A stretch of 64,000 nucleotides of DNA, taken from positions 124,001 through 188,000 of the forward strand of contig NZ_JAGIAV010000003.1 of the NCBI RefSeq assembly GCF_017744675.1, given 5' to 3'. Both the position numbers and the translations under genes were made by a program. Below the pieces are notes generated by a model. That model did not search any database and had not been told where the DNA came from. It saw only the letters and a list, made by a program, of their open reading frames with translations. Positions 17,333 to 27,491 of this stretch are shown here, one piece after another (the first letter of the stretch is position 1; each line of letters begins with the position of its first letter). This DNA is from Flavobacterium sp. (lineage in GTDB: Bacteria; Bacteroidota; Bacteroidia; Flavobacteriales; Flavobacteriaceae).

Positions 17333-18252
17333 AAAAATTTAATTAATATAAATAATGGTTTCTTTTGGAGCTTTAAAAAGAATACAATACAATCGTATAA
17401 GATTGGAATGCAATTCATTTAAAAACTCCGAACATCACATTTATCAATTAAACCGCGAGAAAAAATTCATTTGATTCTACCAATATAGAAACAGCTATTG
17501 TATACAATTTCATAAGGAGAATGGCTTTGGCTCTAATACACCATTATATTATGAAGAAATGAAATTCAAAAGTAGAAAATATAATTGAATGTCTATTTCT
17601 TCCTACCGTTTTATTTTTTAAAGATGAAATTTAGCGGACTCTTAAAAATGGGCTTTTGATAAATTTTCAACCACTTTTTATCGATTCTGATATTTTATTA
17701 CCTAAAAAACGTTTTTAATCGTAAAATAAGAAGAAATATATGCAAGCTTACTCTTACATATTAGCCTAAATTACCGACTGGTATGGTTAAAAAAAGAATA
17801 GTAGTAAAAAAATCGAAAATTATTACGCAAAAAAAATTCTGATACTATATTATCCACTTTTAAAAATCAAAATAATAATTTTTAGCATTTCAACTTCTAA
17901 TTCATTTTCAAAAAAATTAATCCTAAAAATAAGCTAGACCAAAATCGAAAATAAAAACTAAGAAAAAATTTACTTATTTATTAAAACTAGTGCATTTTGT
18001 GTTTTATGCATATATTACCCACTTTATTTTTTATATTATCTTAAAGAAGTCTTGTTTTTTACACATATCTCAAAAAAACTAGTAGGTACTGGTATGTGTG
18101 AGTTTAGAACATTTATACTTTTGGATTTCACATTTATCCTTTTTCATAAAGCAATTTGCAGAGGCTCAAGACATTTTGTTTGTTAAAAATGAAAAAGATA
18201 AAAACTGGACCACGAGAGAATAAATTACTAACTAACAAAACCACTGAAAAAC
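17333..18252. other. Long AT-rich intergenic region upstream of the second SusC gene
   Basis: 920 bp with no convincing gene. It must hold the promoters for GH36 (leftward) and SusC (rightward). ATTACC at 18014-18019 and ATTATC at 18035-18040 are again 21 bp apart, inside a 10-mer (tatattaccc) shared with the two boxes of region 1, but the orientation relative to transcription differs. 'actggtatg' occurs at both 17777 and 18089. These may be regulator sites for the glycan locus. Confidence 0.4.
18116..18123 (+). promoter_or_regulatory. Candidate -7 element for the second SusC/SusD operon
   Basis: TACTTTTG fits TAnnTTTG. It would give a leader of roughly 120 nt before the SusC ATG. No -33 TTG at the expected spacing was seen. 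Confidence 0.4.
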
Positions 18253-21200
18253 ATGACCAAACAAAAACCAACAAAAGATTGGCTTTCTTCTGAGACATCG
18301 AAGATCACCAAACTAACATCTGGAGCCTTACTGGCACTGACTTTGCAAGTTTCTTTTGCAGCTGAGTTAAAAGACACAAATTTTTCTTCTAAAATTGACA
18401 GCAATTTGGCCTTAACAAAAGGCAAGAGTGCATCTGTTATCGTAGACAAATTAATAAAAGGAAAAGTAACGGGTTCAAAAGGCGAACCTCTTCCAGGAGT
18501 AAACATCTTGGTAAAAGGCACAAAAATATCTGCTGTTACCGATTTTGATGGTAATTTTACCATTGAAGTTCCTGATGCTAACAGTATTCTTGTTTTTTCG
18601 TACACTGGCTTTATATCAAAAGAAATTCCTGCAAGTGAAGCCGCGAGCATTCAGCTTGAAGAACAAAACCAGACTTTGAACGAAGTTGTCGTTGTAGGAT
18701 ACGGAACGCAAAAAAAGGCCTCAACTACTGGTGCTATTGCATCGATTAAAGGAGGCGTTTTAACACAAAATGCATCTGCAAACGTATCAAACGGAATTGC
18801 CGGACGCATGTCTGGAGTAATCGCCAATAACCGCTCTGGAAGACCAGGTGATGATAGCTCTAGCCTTTTAATTAGAGGATTCAATTCCTTTGGCGGTGGT
18901 ACAAGTCCGCTTGTCGTTGTAGACGGAATTCCAGACCGTGATTTGAATAGGATCAATCCAGATGATATCGAATCTGTAACAGTTCTAAAAGATGCTTCTG
19001 CAGCTATTTATGGCGTTCGTTCTGCAAACGGAGTAATTCTGGTAACAACCAAAAGAGGTAAAATTGGCGCTCCAACTATAAAAGTAGACGGCTCTTATGG
19101 AATTCAGCAATTGACTAGAATGAGCGAAAGAGTAAATTCATGGGAATACATGACTTACTACAATGAACTTAATGCTCATAAAGGAAGCACATTGCCGTAT
19201 ACTCAGGCTGAAATAGACAAATATAAAGCGGGAAATGATCCTAATTACACTAGCACAGACTGGTTAAAGCAAGTTTACAGAAAAGATGCTCCACAAGCCA
19301 ATCTTTCTCTTTCTGTAAATGGAGGTAACGAGCAGGTGAAATATTTCTTTTCTGGGCAATATTTAAACCAAGAAAGTAATCTTAGATATAGCGACGAGAG
19401 ATACAGACAATTCAATTTGAGATCTAACATTGATGTTAATATCACTTCAAATTTTAAAGTAAACTTAGATATCGCTACTCGTAAAGAAGACAGAAACTAT
19501 CCAGCAGTTAGCATTGGAAGCATTATGCATGAAACGGTAAGTATGTACCCTTTTATTCCTGCATACTGGAAAAACGGTTTACCCTCATCTGGTATTACAA
19601 ACGGTCGAAATCCAATTTTAATGTCGTCTCCTTCGGCAGGTTACGACCATGTGGTAAACTTAATTGTGAACCCAAAAATCGGATTTGAGTTGAAATTGCC
19701 AAGAATAACGCAAGGATTATCGCTTAGCGGATATGCTGCATTTGACTATAATGTGCGTAGCGAAAAAAGATTTACAAAACCTTGGGATGCTTATTCGTAT
19801 GACAAAACAAACGACAGCTACAATAACGTAAAAAATAGCACAAGCATCACGAGTGTAATGCAAGATGAGCGAATTGCGAATCAAAATACGTATTTCGCAA
19901 AACTAGCTTACGATCGTAAATTCAATAAACATTCTGTAAATGCTTTTGTAGGATATGAGCAAACTACAATGGACAAAACCCAAACCTATGCTTATAGAAG
20001 AGATTTATTAAGTGATCAATTGGATCAGATTTTTACAGGAAGCACCAAAGGACAAAATGCTACTGGAGGCGCTTATCAAGACGGACGTGAAAGTTTCCTT
20101 GGAAGAGTGGCATACAATTTTGATGATAAATATTTTGCAGAAGTTTCAGCCCGTTACAACGGATCATTCAATTTCCCTTCTTCAACTCGTTGGGGTATGT
20201 TTCCTGCTATAAGTGCGGGTTGGAAAATATCTGAAGAACCTTTTTTCAAAAACAACATCGAATTGATTAACCAGCTTAAAATAAGAGCTTCTTGGGGAAG
20301 AATGGGTAACGACGATTTGAGAGAGACTATTAATGGAGTTGAGTATCTTAACCAATATCTTTTCTTGACAAGATATCAGTTAACAACAGATCAACAGCTT
20401 TACAGCTACTTTGGATCAGATTACACCTTAAACAACAGTATTTATCTTTCTTCTACTCCAAATCCAAATATTACTTGGGAGATACAAGACTCTAAAAACA
20501 TCGGTTTTGATTTTGCATTCTTTCACAATAAACTAACGGCGACTTTTGATTATTTCAGCAATAAAAGATCAGACATCTTAGCAGCAAGAAATGCTTCTGT
20601 ACCATTGTATACAGGATTATCTCTTCCAAAAGAAAACATTGGAAAAACTGTAAATAGAGGAACTGATTGGTCTGTTAATTATGCTGACAACATCAACAGT
20701 TTTAAATATAATATTGGTTTTAATTTTACTTATGCTCAAAGTGAAGTGTTGTTTCGTGATGAAGCGGCAAATATTCCAGCATGGCAAAAATCAACTGGAA
20801 GAGCTATTGACTCTTGGTTAGTTTACCAAACAAACGGAATTTACCGCACTCAGGCTGAAGTTGATAATTCTCCTCATTTTGAAGGAGCAAAACCTGGAGA
20901 TCTTTGGGTAAAAGATACCGATAATGATGGAAGCATCACTTCTAATGATAAAGTTAGAATCCCTATGTCTGCTACGCCAAAAATTGCTTACGGTATTCCG
21001 ATGCACGCTGAATACAAAGGGTTTTCTGTAGACATGCTTTGGACAGGACAGGCAAAAGCACGACAAATGATATTGCCACAAGCTCAAGGAGCAATTGTTG
21101 CACCGCCAAAATGGTTATACGACGATAGATATACTGCTGATAACCCAAATTCTAAATATCCAGTTGCTTTCAATGACTCTGATCCAAGAAACAATATCGA

Positions 21201-21447
21201 TGCCGACTTTTGGTTAAAAGATGCTTCATTCTTTAGATTAAAATCTTTAGAGGTTTCTTATACTTTACCTGAAAAAGTATTGTCAAGATTCGGAATATTA
21301 AATACACGATTTTATGCTGGAGGAACCAACTTGTTCTCTATTGACCACATGAAACAGTACAATTTAGATCCTGAAACAAACAATAGAACAGGCGTAATTT
21401 ATCCACAAACCCGTATTTACAGAATCGGTGTAAGCATTGAATTATAA
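18253..21447 (+). CDS. SusC/RagA-family TonB-dependent outer-membrane transporter
   Basis: 1064 residues. The N-terminus is longer and more polar than usual: about 18 charged residues precede a hydrophobic stretch ending VSFAAEL, so the signal region is extended. Then come the carboxypeptidase-D-like domain (EPLPGVNILVKGT, TDFDGNFTIEV; about 75-150), a plug with LNEVVVVGYGTQKKAS and AIYGVRSANGVILVTTKRG, and a barrel ending with a short aromatic/hydrophobic strand. It forms an uptake pair with the SusD gene 20 bp downstream. The associated enzymes are glycosidases, so an oligosaccharide or glycopeptide cargo is expected. Confidence 0.92.
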   Translation: MTKQKPTKDWLSSETSKITKLTSGALLALTLQVSFAAELKDTNFSSKIDSNLALTKGKSASVIVDKLIKGKVTGSKGEPLPGVNILVKGTKISAVTDFDGNFTIEVPDANSILVFSYTGFISKEIPASEAASIQLEEQNQTLNEVVVVGYGTQKKASTTGAIASIKGGVLTQNASANVSNGIAGRMSGVIANNRSGRPGDDSSSLLIRGFNSFGGGTSPLVVVDGIPDRDLNRINPDDIESVTVLKDASAAIYGVRSANGVILVTTKRGKIGAPTIKVDGSYGIQQLTRMSERVNSWEYMTYYNELNAHKGSTLPYTQAEIDKYKAGNDPNYTSTDWLKQVYRKDAPQANLSLSVNGGNEQVKYFFSGQYLNQESNLRYSDERYRQFNLRSNIDVNITSNFKVNLDIATRKEDRNYPAVSIGSIMHETVSMYPFIPAYWKNGLPSSGITNGRNPILMSSPSAGYDHVVNLIVNPKIGFELKLPRITQGLSLSGYAAFDYNVRSEKRFTKPWDAYSYDKTNDSYNNVKNSTSITSVMQDERIANQNTYFAKLAYDRKFNKHSVNAFVGYEQTTMDKTQTYAYRRDLLSDQLDQIFTGSTKGQNATGGAYQDGRESFLGRVAYNFDDKYFAEVSARYNGSFNFPSSTRWGMFPAISAGWKISEEPFFKNNIELINQLKIRASWGRMGNDDLRETINGVEYLNQYLFLTRYQLTTDQQLYSYFGSDYTLNNSIYLSSTPNPNITWEIQDSKNIGFDFAFFHNKLTATFDYFSNKRSDILAARNASVPLYTGLSLPKENIGKTVNRGTDWSVNYADNINSFKYNIGFNFTYAQSEVLFRDEAANIPAWQKSTGRAIDSWLVYQTNGIYRTQAEVDNSPHFEGAKPGDLWVKDTDNDGSITSNDKVRIPMSATPKIAYGIPMHAEYKGFSVDMLWTGQAKARQMILPQAQGAIVAPPKWLYDDRYTADNPNSKYPVAFNDSDPRNNIDADFWLKDASFFRLKSLEVSYTLPEKVLSRFGILNTRFYAGGTNLFSIDHMKQYNLDPETNNRTGVIYPQTRIYRIGVSIEL

Positions 21448-21467
21448 CAAGGTAAAAAGATCAAGAC

Positions 21468-23168
21468 ATGAAAACTTATAAAATCAATACACTACTAAAT
21501 ATAAAAAAGAAAGCTGTTATTGCTGCTGCTCTTTTTGCTACCGCTATTGCCATAACATCTTGCAGCGAAGATCCTTTAGACAAAGCGCCATTGGATTCTT
21601 ACACTGATGAAAATGTGTGGAATGACTTGAAGCTTACAGAAGCTTTTGCTAATAATCTTTATGCAGTTTTGCCAAGCACGCAGCACAATTGGAATGACAG
21701 AACAAACCGAAGCTGGATTTTATCAACTGCCTGCGATGAAGCTTTTAATAATTTTAATGATTATGATGTATGGAATCTTAACTCTGGAGCACTTACACCA
21801 GATAATGCAGGAGATTTCAATACATGGAAACCTACTTATGCGACCATCCAAAACTGTAACATCTTTTTGTCCCGAATTGATAATGTCCCTGGTGATGAGG
21901 CTTGGAGAAACAGATTAAAAGGCGAAGTGCTTTTTTTAAGAGCATACGCGTATTTTAAACTAATTAGCGATTATGGTGGAGTTCCGCTAGTGACTGAACC
22001 GTTTAACTTAAACAGCAATTTCAAAGTAGATCGCAGTTCTTACGATCAATGCGTTGATTTTATCGTGGCAGAATTGGACAAAGCTACCGATTTACTTCCT
22101 TTAACCCCTAAAGACCTTGGAAGAGTTACCAAAGGAGCCGCTCTTGCTATAAAATCTAGAGCGTTGCTTTATGCTGCAAGTCCGCAATGGAATCCGACAA
22201 ATGATCTTGGCAAATGGAAGAAAGCGTCAGATGCAGCAAAAGCAGTTATGGATTTGAATATTTACTCGTTATACGACAAAAAGTATGAAGATCTTTTTAC
22301 AACCAATAATTCAGAAATCATTTTCAGTCGTTTGTCTAGTAAAGATCCACAATGGAGCGCTTTTAATGGTGTAGAAATGTTTAATTCGCCAAGTGGTTTT
22401 CACGGATGGGCAAACTTTGCCCCAAGCCAAAGCCATATCGATGCTTATGGAACAGCTGATGGAAAAGACATTAGCGACCCAACATCTGGTTATGATCCTC
22501 AAAAACCGTATGTAAACAGAGATCCTCGTTTTTATAAAAATATTGTATACGACGGACGTGCTTACGGAAAACCTGAATTTTTCCAAGATCGTTACGATGC
22601 AGGAAGCTCAAACAAAGCAGAATTTTATGAAGGCGGTTTAGATTCGCCACAAGGATGGGATACTTGGAATGCTAGTAAAACACGTTACACCTTCCGTAAA
22701 TATTGTGATACCACATACAATTACAATAACGAAACACAGACAAACAAGGCTTGGATCATTTCACGTTTGGGAGAAATTTATCTCAATTATGCTGAAGCAC
22801 AATTTAAACTAGGTAACGAAGGAGCTGCGATTCAATACCTAAATTTAATCAGACAGCGTGCAGGAATCACAAATCCATTGTCAGGTTTAACTGGAACAAG
22901 TTTAGAGAATAAAATCCGCAACGAAAGACAAGTAGAATTATGTTTGGAAGGTTTCCGCTATTATGATGTTCGCCGTTGGAAAATTGCCGAAATAACAGAG
23001 AATAAACCTTTAATGGGCGTAATTATTACCAAAAATAGTGATGGATCTAAAACCTATGAATACTCCAAAGTTCAGGAACGAATTTTCAAGCCCCAACACT
23101 ATCTATTGCCTATTCCGAGGGATGAAATCAACAGAACGGGATTACCTCAAAATCCTGGTTATAATTAA
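21468..23168 (+). CDS. SusD/RagB-family glycan-binding lipoprotein
   Basis: 566 residues. A lipobox (ITSC, Cys32) follows a long n-region. The N-terminal SusD-like domain begins with DPLDKAPLDSYTDENVWND and includes GEVLFLRAYAYFKLISDYGGVPLV. The C-terminal RagB/SusD domain has FRKYCDTT, RLGEIYLNYAEAQFKLG, the RNERQVELCLEGFRYYDVRRWK signature and the final YLLPIPRDEINR. It sits on the cell surface and delivers ligand to its SusC partner. A hairpin with a short T run 14 bp after the stop may lower expression of the enzyme genes downstream. Confidence 0.93.
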   Translation: MKTYKINTLLNIKKKAVIAAALFATAIAITSCSEDPLDKAPLDSYTDENVWNDLKLTEAFANNLYAVLPSTQHNWNDRTNRSWILSTACDEAFNNFNDYDVWNLNSGALTPDNAGDFNTWKPTYATIQNCNIFLSRIDNVPGDEAWRNRLKGEVLFLRAYAYFKLISDYGGVPLVTEPFNLNSNFKVDRSSYDQCVDFIVAELDKATDLLPLTPKDLGRVTKGAALAIKSRALLYAASPQWNPTNDLGKWKKASDAAKAVMDLNIYSLYDKKYEDLFTTNNSEIIFSRLSSKDPQWSAFNGVEMFNSPSGFHGWANFAPSQSHIDAYGTADGKDISDPTSGYDPQKPYVNRDPRFYKNIVYDGRAYGKPEFFQDRYDAGSSNKAEFYEGGLDSPQGWDTWNASKTRYTFRKYCDTTYNYNNETQTNKAWIISRLGEIYLNYAEAQFKLGNEGAAIQYLNLIRQRAGITNPLSGLTGTSLENKIRNERQVELCLEGFRYYDVRRWKIAEITENKPLMGVIITKNSDGSKTYEYSKVQERIFKPQHYLLPIPRDEINRTGLPQNPGYN

Positions 23169-23181
23169 AAATTAAATCAAT

Positions 23182-23213
23182 AAGCAAACCCGTCTTAGAA
23201 TGGGTTTGCTTTT
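23182..23213 (+). terminator. Terminator or attenuator between susD and the glycosidase genes
   Basis: A perfect 10-bp inverted repeat (23182-23191 with 23202-23211) is followed by a short T run. It explains why the apparent upstream ATG at 23200, inside this hairpin, should not be taken as the next gene's start. Confidence 0.65.
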
Positions 23214-23223
23214 AAATAGCTTT

Positions 23224-24657
23224 ATGAAAAATCATATTATAGTTTTACTAGTCAATTGCTGTTTCTTTTTAAATGCCTTCGGTCAAAAAACAGTCACTTT
23301 CAAATCTTCAGATGTTGCGCTTCAACTGGCTTTTGAACGTGCCAAAAAAATGGCTTTGAGCTATAAAGGAGATTCCAGCGATCCTGTTGGACCATGGTAT
23401 GAAGCGGCACTTCCTTCACGAGCTGCATTTTGCATGAGAGATGTTTCCCATCAAAGCATTGGTGCCGAAATCTTAGGTTTGCATAAGGAAAATAAAAATA
23501 TGCTTTCTCTTTTTGCCCAAAATATTTCAGAAAGCAAAGACTGGTGCTCGTATTGGGAAATTAATAAATACGGAAAACCTGCTCCAGAAGATTATAGAAA
23601 CGATAAAGAATTCTGGTACAATCTCAACAGTAATTTTGATGTGATTTTTGCCTGCTGGAGATTGTATTTATGGACAGGTGACGAAGCATATATTAAAAAT
23701 CCTGAATTTGAAAATTTCTTCGAAAAATCTTCAACAGAATATATCAAACGCTGGAAACTCGAATCAGAATCACTATTATCAAGACCCGAGTTTTTAAATA
23801 CTCCAAAACCATTTAATATCAAAGATTCTTTTCATAGTTGCCGAGGATTAGCTTCTTATTCTGAAGGTATTCCAGGTTTAAAAATGGGAGTGGATTTAGT
23901 GGCGGCCATTTATCGAGGTCTTCTCTCCTATTCTGCTATTTTGAAAGAAAAAGGACAGTTTGAAAAAGCAGTTTTCTTTGAAAAAGAAGCAGCAAAATAT
24001 CAAGAGCAAATCGAAAATGTCTGGTGGGATAAAACGGCTTTGGCCTATAATGTCATTTATACTGCAGATGGAAAATTTAGCAAAGATGCAGGCGAACTTT
24101 TTCTGTTGTGGTTCGACGCTTTGTCTGATGCAAACAAAACAAAAAGCACAATCGATCATATTATTTCTGGCAAAAGCAATGTGGAAAATGCTTCTTATCT
24201 TCCTTTCCTCCTTTACAAATATGGTTACGAAAATAAGGCTTACGAATACATTTTGCATCTAACCGATCTTAAAACCGAAAGAAGAGAATACCCCGAAGTT
24301 TCATACGGAGTAATTGAAGGCATTATACATGGCTGCATGGGAATAGAGCCAAATGCATCACAAAACGCAATAACAACAATCTATCGCGGAAAAAAAGAGA
24401 GCATTTCTGAGGTCGACAATTTACCCGTGTTAAATACAACCTTATTTGTAAAACACGAAAACCAAACAACAACACTACACAACAAAGGCGAAAAACTTAT
24501 ACAATGGAGGGCTATGTTTCGTGGGAATTATAGTTCTATATTTATAAACAACAAAAAGGCTACAGCCGTTCATGCAAAAGATAACAAAGGAAACTCTTAC
24601 ACTATTGTTGAGACACCTGTTAATCCTAGTCAGAAAACAACAGTAGCTTGCCGCTAA
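23224..24657 (+). CDS. Secreted (alpha/alpha)6-toroid glycosidase-like protein
   Basis: 477 residues from ATG 23224, chosen because it begins a good signal peptide (ending NAFGQ) and lies past the hairpin. The body is helical and rich in Trp/Tyr, with ALPSRAAFCMRDVSHQSIGAE, IFACWRLYLWTGDEAYI, SYSEGIPGLKMGVD and YGVIEGIIHGCMGIEPNA. This pattern of repeated helical hairpins with conserved aromatic and acidic residues fits six-hairpin glycosidases. I cannot place it in a numbered GH family. It lies between susD and another such protein, so a role in cutting the glycan imported by this locus is likely. Confidence 0.7.
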   Translation: MKNHIIVLLVNCCFFLNAFGQKTVTFKSSDVALQLAFERAKKMALSYKGDSSDPVGPWYEAALPSRAAFCMRDVSHQSIGAEILGLHKENKNMLSLFAQNISESKDWCSYWEINKYGKPAPEDYRNDKEFWYNLNSNFDVIFACWRLYLWTGDEAYIKNPEFENFFEKSSTEYIKRWKLESESLLSRPEFLNTPKPFNIKDSFHSCRGLASYSEGIPGLKMGVDLVAAIYRGLLSYSAILKEKGQFEKAVFFEKEAAKYQEQIENVWWDKTALAYNVIYTADGKFSKDAGELFLLWFDALSDANKTKSTIDHIISGKSNVENASYLPFLLYKYGYENKAYEYILHLTDLKTERREYPEVSYGVIEGIIHGCMGIEPNASQNAITTIYRGKKESISEVDNLPVLNTTLFVKHENQTTTLHNKGEKLIQWRAMFRGNYSSIFINNKKATAVHAKDNKGNSYTIVETPVNPSQKTTVACR

Positions 24658-24714
24658 AAACAACGCATTCATTATACTACTAATATGATGGATGCATAAT
24701 TTAAAACAAACGCA

Positions 24715-26712
24715 ATGAAGTTAAAGCTTAAACCGATCTTATTCGCCCTTACTACCTTCTGCTTTATGAGCCATACCGCATTTTCGCAAGACGATCAGCG
24801 TTGGCAGATTAACACTGATGGTTCTATTTCGTGGCAAATAAACAATACAATTCCGCATGACGACCATATCGAAATGAGCGGAAAAAAAATCTCTTGTGTT
24901 TTAAGATACGGCGTTGCGGCTGATGGTTCTTTTCATGCAACCCGCAGTTTGGTCTGGCCAATGCTAAGAACCATTCCTAACAATACGCATGCTAGCTTAA
25001 CACGTCAGTTTGCGCATGATGCTTTTGATCTTGTAACCGTCAACTACAAACCAATTGGAGCAGAAAAAACCGTCTCGCTTACCCTTAACGGAACATTATT
25101 AGTAAAAAGCAAAACCAATAATCTTGAACTTACAAGACAATTTTTTCCTTCTACAGCAATTGCCGGTTACAATGAAATTTATACCATCAAAAATACTTCT
25201 GAAAAAAGCTGTAACGTAGAAATTCCGAAATCGAATGCAGTTTATACTTCAGATCCAGCAAAAGGAACGGAAGGCAGTTACGATATTCATGTACAATTGT
25301 TTAATGATGGAAGTTTTAACTTAAAGCCAAATGAAAGTCTTACTTTTTCTGTTTTTTATTCAGGTACGAAAACAAAAGAAGCTGCTCCAGTTGTAAATGC
25401 AGAAGATGAAAAAAACAAGCGTATAGCTTTAATTCATGATTTATGGAGCAAATTGATTTTAGAAACGCCAGATCAGGTTTTGAATACCGAATTTGCTTTC
25501 GCGAAAATCAGAGCTGCCGAAAGTATTTTTGAAACCAAAGGCGGACCTATGCATGGCCCTGGAGGAGAATCGTACTATGCTGCTATTTGGGCAAACGATC
25601 AGGCCGAATATATTGGTCCGTTCTTTCCTTATTTGGGTTACGAATATGGAAATCAAGCCTCATTGAATGCCTATCTTCAATTTGCAAAATTCATGAACAA
25701 GGATTACAAACCTATTCCAAGTTCAATTGTAGCTGAAGGAACAGACATTTGGGCTGGCGCAGGAGATCGTGGCGATGGCGCTATGATTGCTTATGGAGCG
25801 GCTCGTTATGCACTTTCTAGAGGAAATACAGACGAAGCAAAACAGCTTTGGCCATTAATCGAATGGTGTTTAGAATACTGCCACAGAAAAATAAATGCTG
25901 ATGGTGTTGTAGCTTCCGATTCTGATGAACTTGAAGGACGCCTGCCAGCAGGAAAAGCCAATCTTAATACTTCCTCTGTGTATTATGATGCTCTAAATTC
26001 AGCGGTTTATTTGGGTAAAGCTTTAGGCAAAAATGAAGCACAGCTTAAAACTTATCAAACTGAAGCTCAAAAATTAAAAATTGCAATTGAAAAGTATTTT
26101 GGTGCCAAAATCGAAGGTTTTGAAACTTATAAATACTACAAAGAAAATGATGTTTTAAGAGCTTGGATTTGCACACCGCTTACTATGGGAATTTACGATC
26201 GAAAAAACGGAACCATTGATGCCTTATTCTCCCCAAGATTATGGACAAAAGATGGTTTGGCAAGCATTGCAGGAGATAAAATATTCTGGGATCGTTCTAC
26301 TTTATATGCTTTAAGAGGCGTACTTGCCGCAGGAGAAACTGATAAAGCGCTAGACTTTTTACATTATTATTCGAACCGACGTTTATTAGGAGATCACGTG
26401 CCTTATCCTGTAGAAGCTTATCCTGAAGGAGATCAGCGTCATCTCTCGGCTGAAAGCGGTTTGTATTGCCGAATTTTCACAGAAGGCTTATTCGGAATTC
26501 GTCCGACAAGTTTGCGCAGTTTCGATTTTACGCCTCGTCTTCCTAAATCTTGGAATGTTATGAAGTTAAATCAGATTCACGCTTTTGAAAATGATTTTGA
26601 TATAGCGGTTGAAAGAAAAGGAAAAGATTTAAGAGTAAAAATAAGCAGCAATAATAAGTTAGTAGTCAACAAAGTGATAAAAGATGGAAGCACGATAAGT
26701 ATTAAATTTTAA
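24715..26712 (+). CDS. Secreted six-hairpin glycosidase-like protein, family unassigned
   Basis: 665 residues with a signal peptide (ending HTAFSQ). Residues about 25-240 look like a beta-sandwich. The rest is an (alpha/alpha)6 barrel with GGPMHGPGGESYYAAIWANDQ (in two overlapping parts), EGTDIWAGAGDRGDGAMIAYG, and a C-terminal ESGLYCRIFTEGLFGIRP. A beta-sandwich followed by a helical barrel and a closing 'EGLFGIRP ... PRLPKSW' segment is the layout of GH65/GH94-like and related inverting enzymes. I do not recognise the exact family. Catalytic acids could be among the Asp/Glu of the GDRGDG and DSDELEGR stretches. It follows the previous glycosidase by 57 bp and ends in a strong terminator. 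Confidence 0.72.
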   Translation: MKLKLKPILFALTTFCFMSHTAFSQDDQRWQINTDGSISWQINNTIPHDDHIEMSGKKISCVLRYGVAADGSFHATRSLVWPMLRTIPNNTHASLTRQFAHDAFDLVTVNYKPIGAEKTVSLTLNGTLLVKSKTNNLELTRQFFPSTAIAGYNEIYTIKNTSEKSCNVEIPKSNAVYTSDPAKGTEGSYDIHVQLFNDGSFNLKPNESLTFSVFYSGTKTKEAAPVVNAEDEKNKRIALIHDLWSKLILETPDQVLNTEFAFAKIRAAESIFETKGGPMHGPGGESYYAAIWANDQAEYIGPFFPYLGYEYGNQASLNAYLQFAKFMNKDYKPIPSSIVAEGTDIWAGAGDRGDGAMIAYGAARYALSRGNTDEAKQLWPLIEWCLEYCHRKINADGVVASDSDELEGRLPAGKANLNTSSVYYDALNSAVYLGKALGKNEAQLKTYQTEAQKLKIAIEKYFGAKIEGFETYKYYKENDVLRAWICTPLTMGIYDRKNGTIDALFSPRLWTKDGLASIAGDKIFWDRSTLYALRGVLAAGETDKALDFLHYYSNRRLLGDHVPYPVEAYPEGDQRHLSAESGLYCRIFTEGLFGIRPTSLRSFDFTPRLPKSWNVMKLNQIHAFENDFDIAVERKGKDLRVKISSNNKLVVNKVIKDGSTISIKF

Positions 26713-26742
26713 TTTTTTTTTGAATTGTTATAGTCAGGACAG

Positions 26743-26779
26743 GCCCCCGCGATTTTTCGTAGGGGGTTTGTTTTTTTTT
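26743..26779 (+). terminator. Terminator closing the glycan utilisation operon
   Basis: A GC-rich stem (ccccc with ggggg, extended by near-complementary bases) with a loop is followed by ten consecutive T in two runs. It lies about 30 bp after the last glycosidase. Confidence 0.8.
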
Positions 26780-26825
26780 GTCTGCGGATAAAATTTGTTT
26801 CATATAAAAAAATAAACCCAAAGTA

Positions 26826-27460
26826 TATCTGTAGAGACGCACCGCAGTGCGTCTACGCAACGTATATCGACAATGTGCAAAATCATACGAGCAATTTTTC
26901 CTCTCGCAGATTCCGCAGATTTTGGAGATTTTTAAAATCCTTTTAATCTTAATAATTTGTGGCTAAAAAAACTTCGCGACTTTGTGACTTTGCGAGCAAT
27001 TCTTTTTCACGCAGATTTGATATGATTGAAGCAGATATACGCAGATTTATTTTAACCACAAGCATATCTGTAGAGACGCACCGCAGTGCGTCTACGCAAC
27101 GTATGTCCACAATGTGTTTCCTCTATGTGATTTTTTGTCTCTCGCAGATCTCACAGATTTTGGAGATTTATTTTAATATTAAATACATATTCACAATACG
27201 TTATACGCACTGCAGTGTACCTCTACGATTAATCTGTGGCTAAAAAAAACTTCGCGACTTTGTGACTTTGCGAGCAATTTTTTCACGCTCCCGATAGCTA
27301 TCGGGATTGATATGATTGAAGCAGATCTACACAGATTTATTTTATAACAAATGCGTATTAACGATATGTTAGACGCACTGCAATTCGCCTCTACGATTTT
27401 ACTATACGTAAAAAAAATCTAATTTAATCTGCTGAAATCTTATTAAATCTGCGTGAAATA
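26826..27460. repeat. Cluster of dispersed intergenic repeats
   Basis: A 40-bp unit containing the palindrome-like 'gacgcaccgcagtgcgtc' occurs exactly at 26826-26865 and 27065-27104, with degenerate relatives near 27198 and 27372. 'cgcgactttgtgactttgcg' occurs near 26973 and 27253. 'gatatgattgaagcagat' follows in both blocks. At 27290-27308 the second block carries an extra palindrome (cccgatagctatcggg) where the first has 'agat'. No gene is seen between 26713 and 27491. Confidence 0.75.
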
Positions 27461-27491
27461 CTTTTTCAGATGCATTTGATTTTACGGGTAT

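Noticed and set aside
23200-24657. ATG start at 23200 for the first glycosidase-like gene
   Set aside because: It falls within a hairpin terminator and would bury the signal peptide; ATG 23224 is better.
26826-27460. CRISPR array
   Set aside because: The repeats are of unequal length and spacing, occur only two to four times, and no cas gene is nearby.
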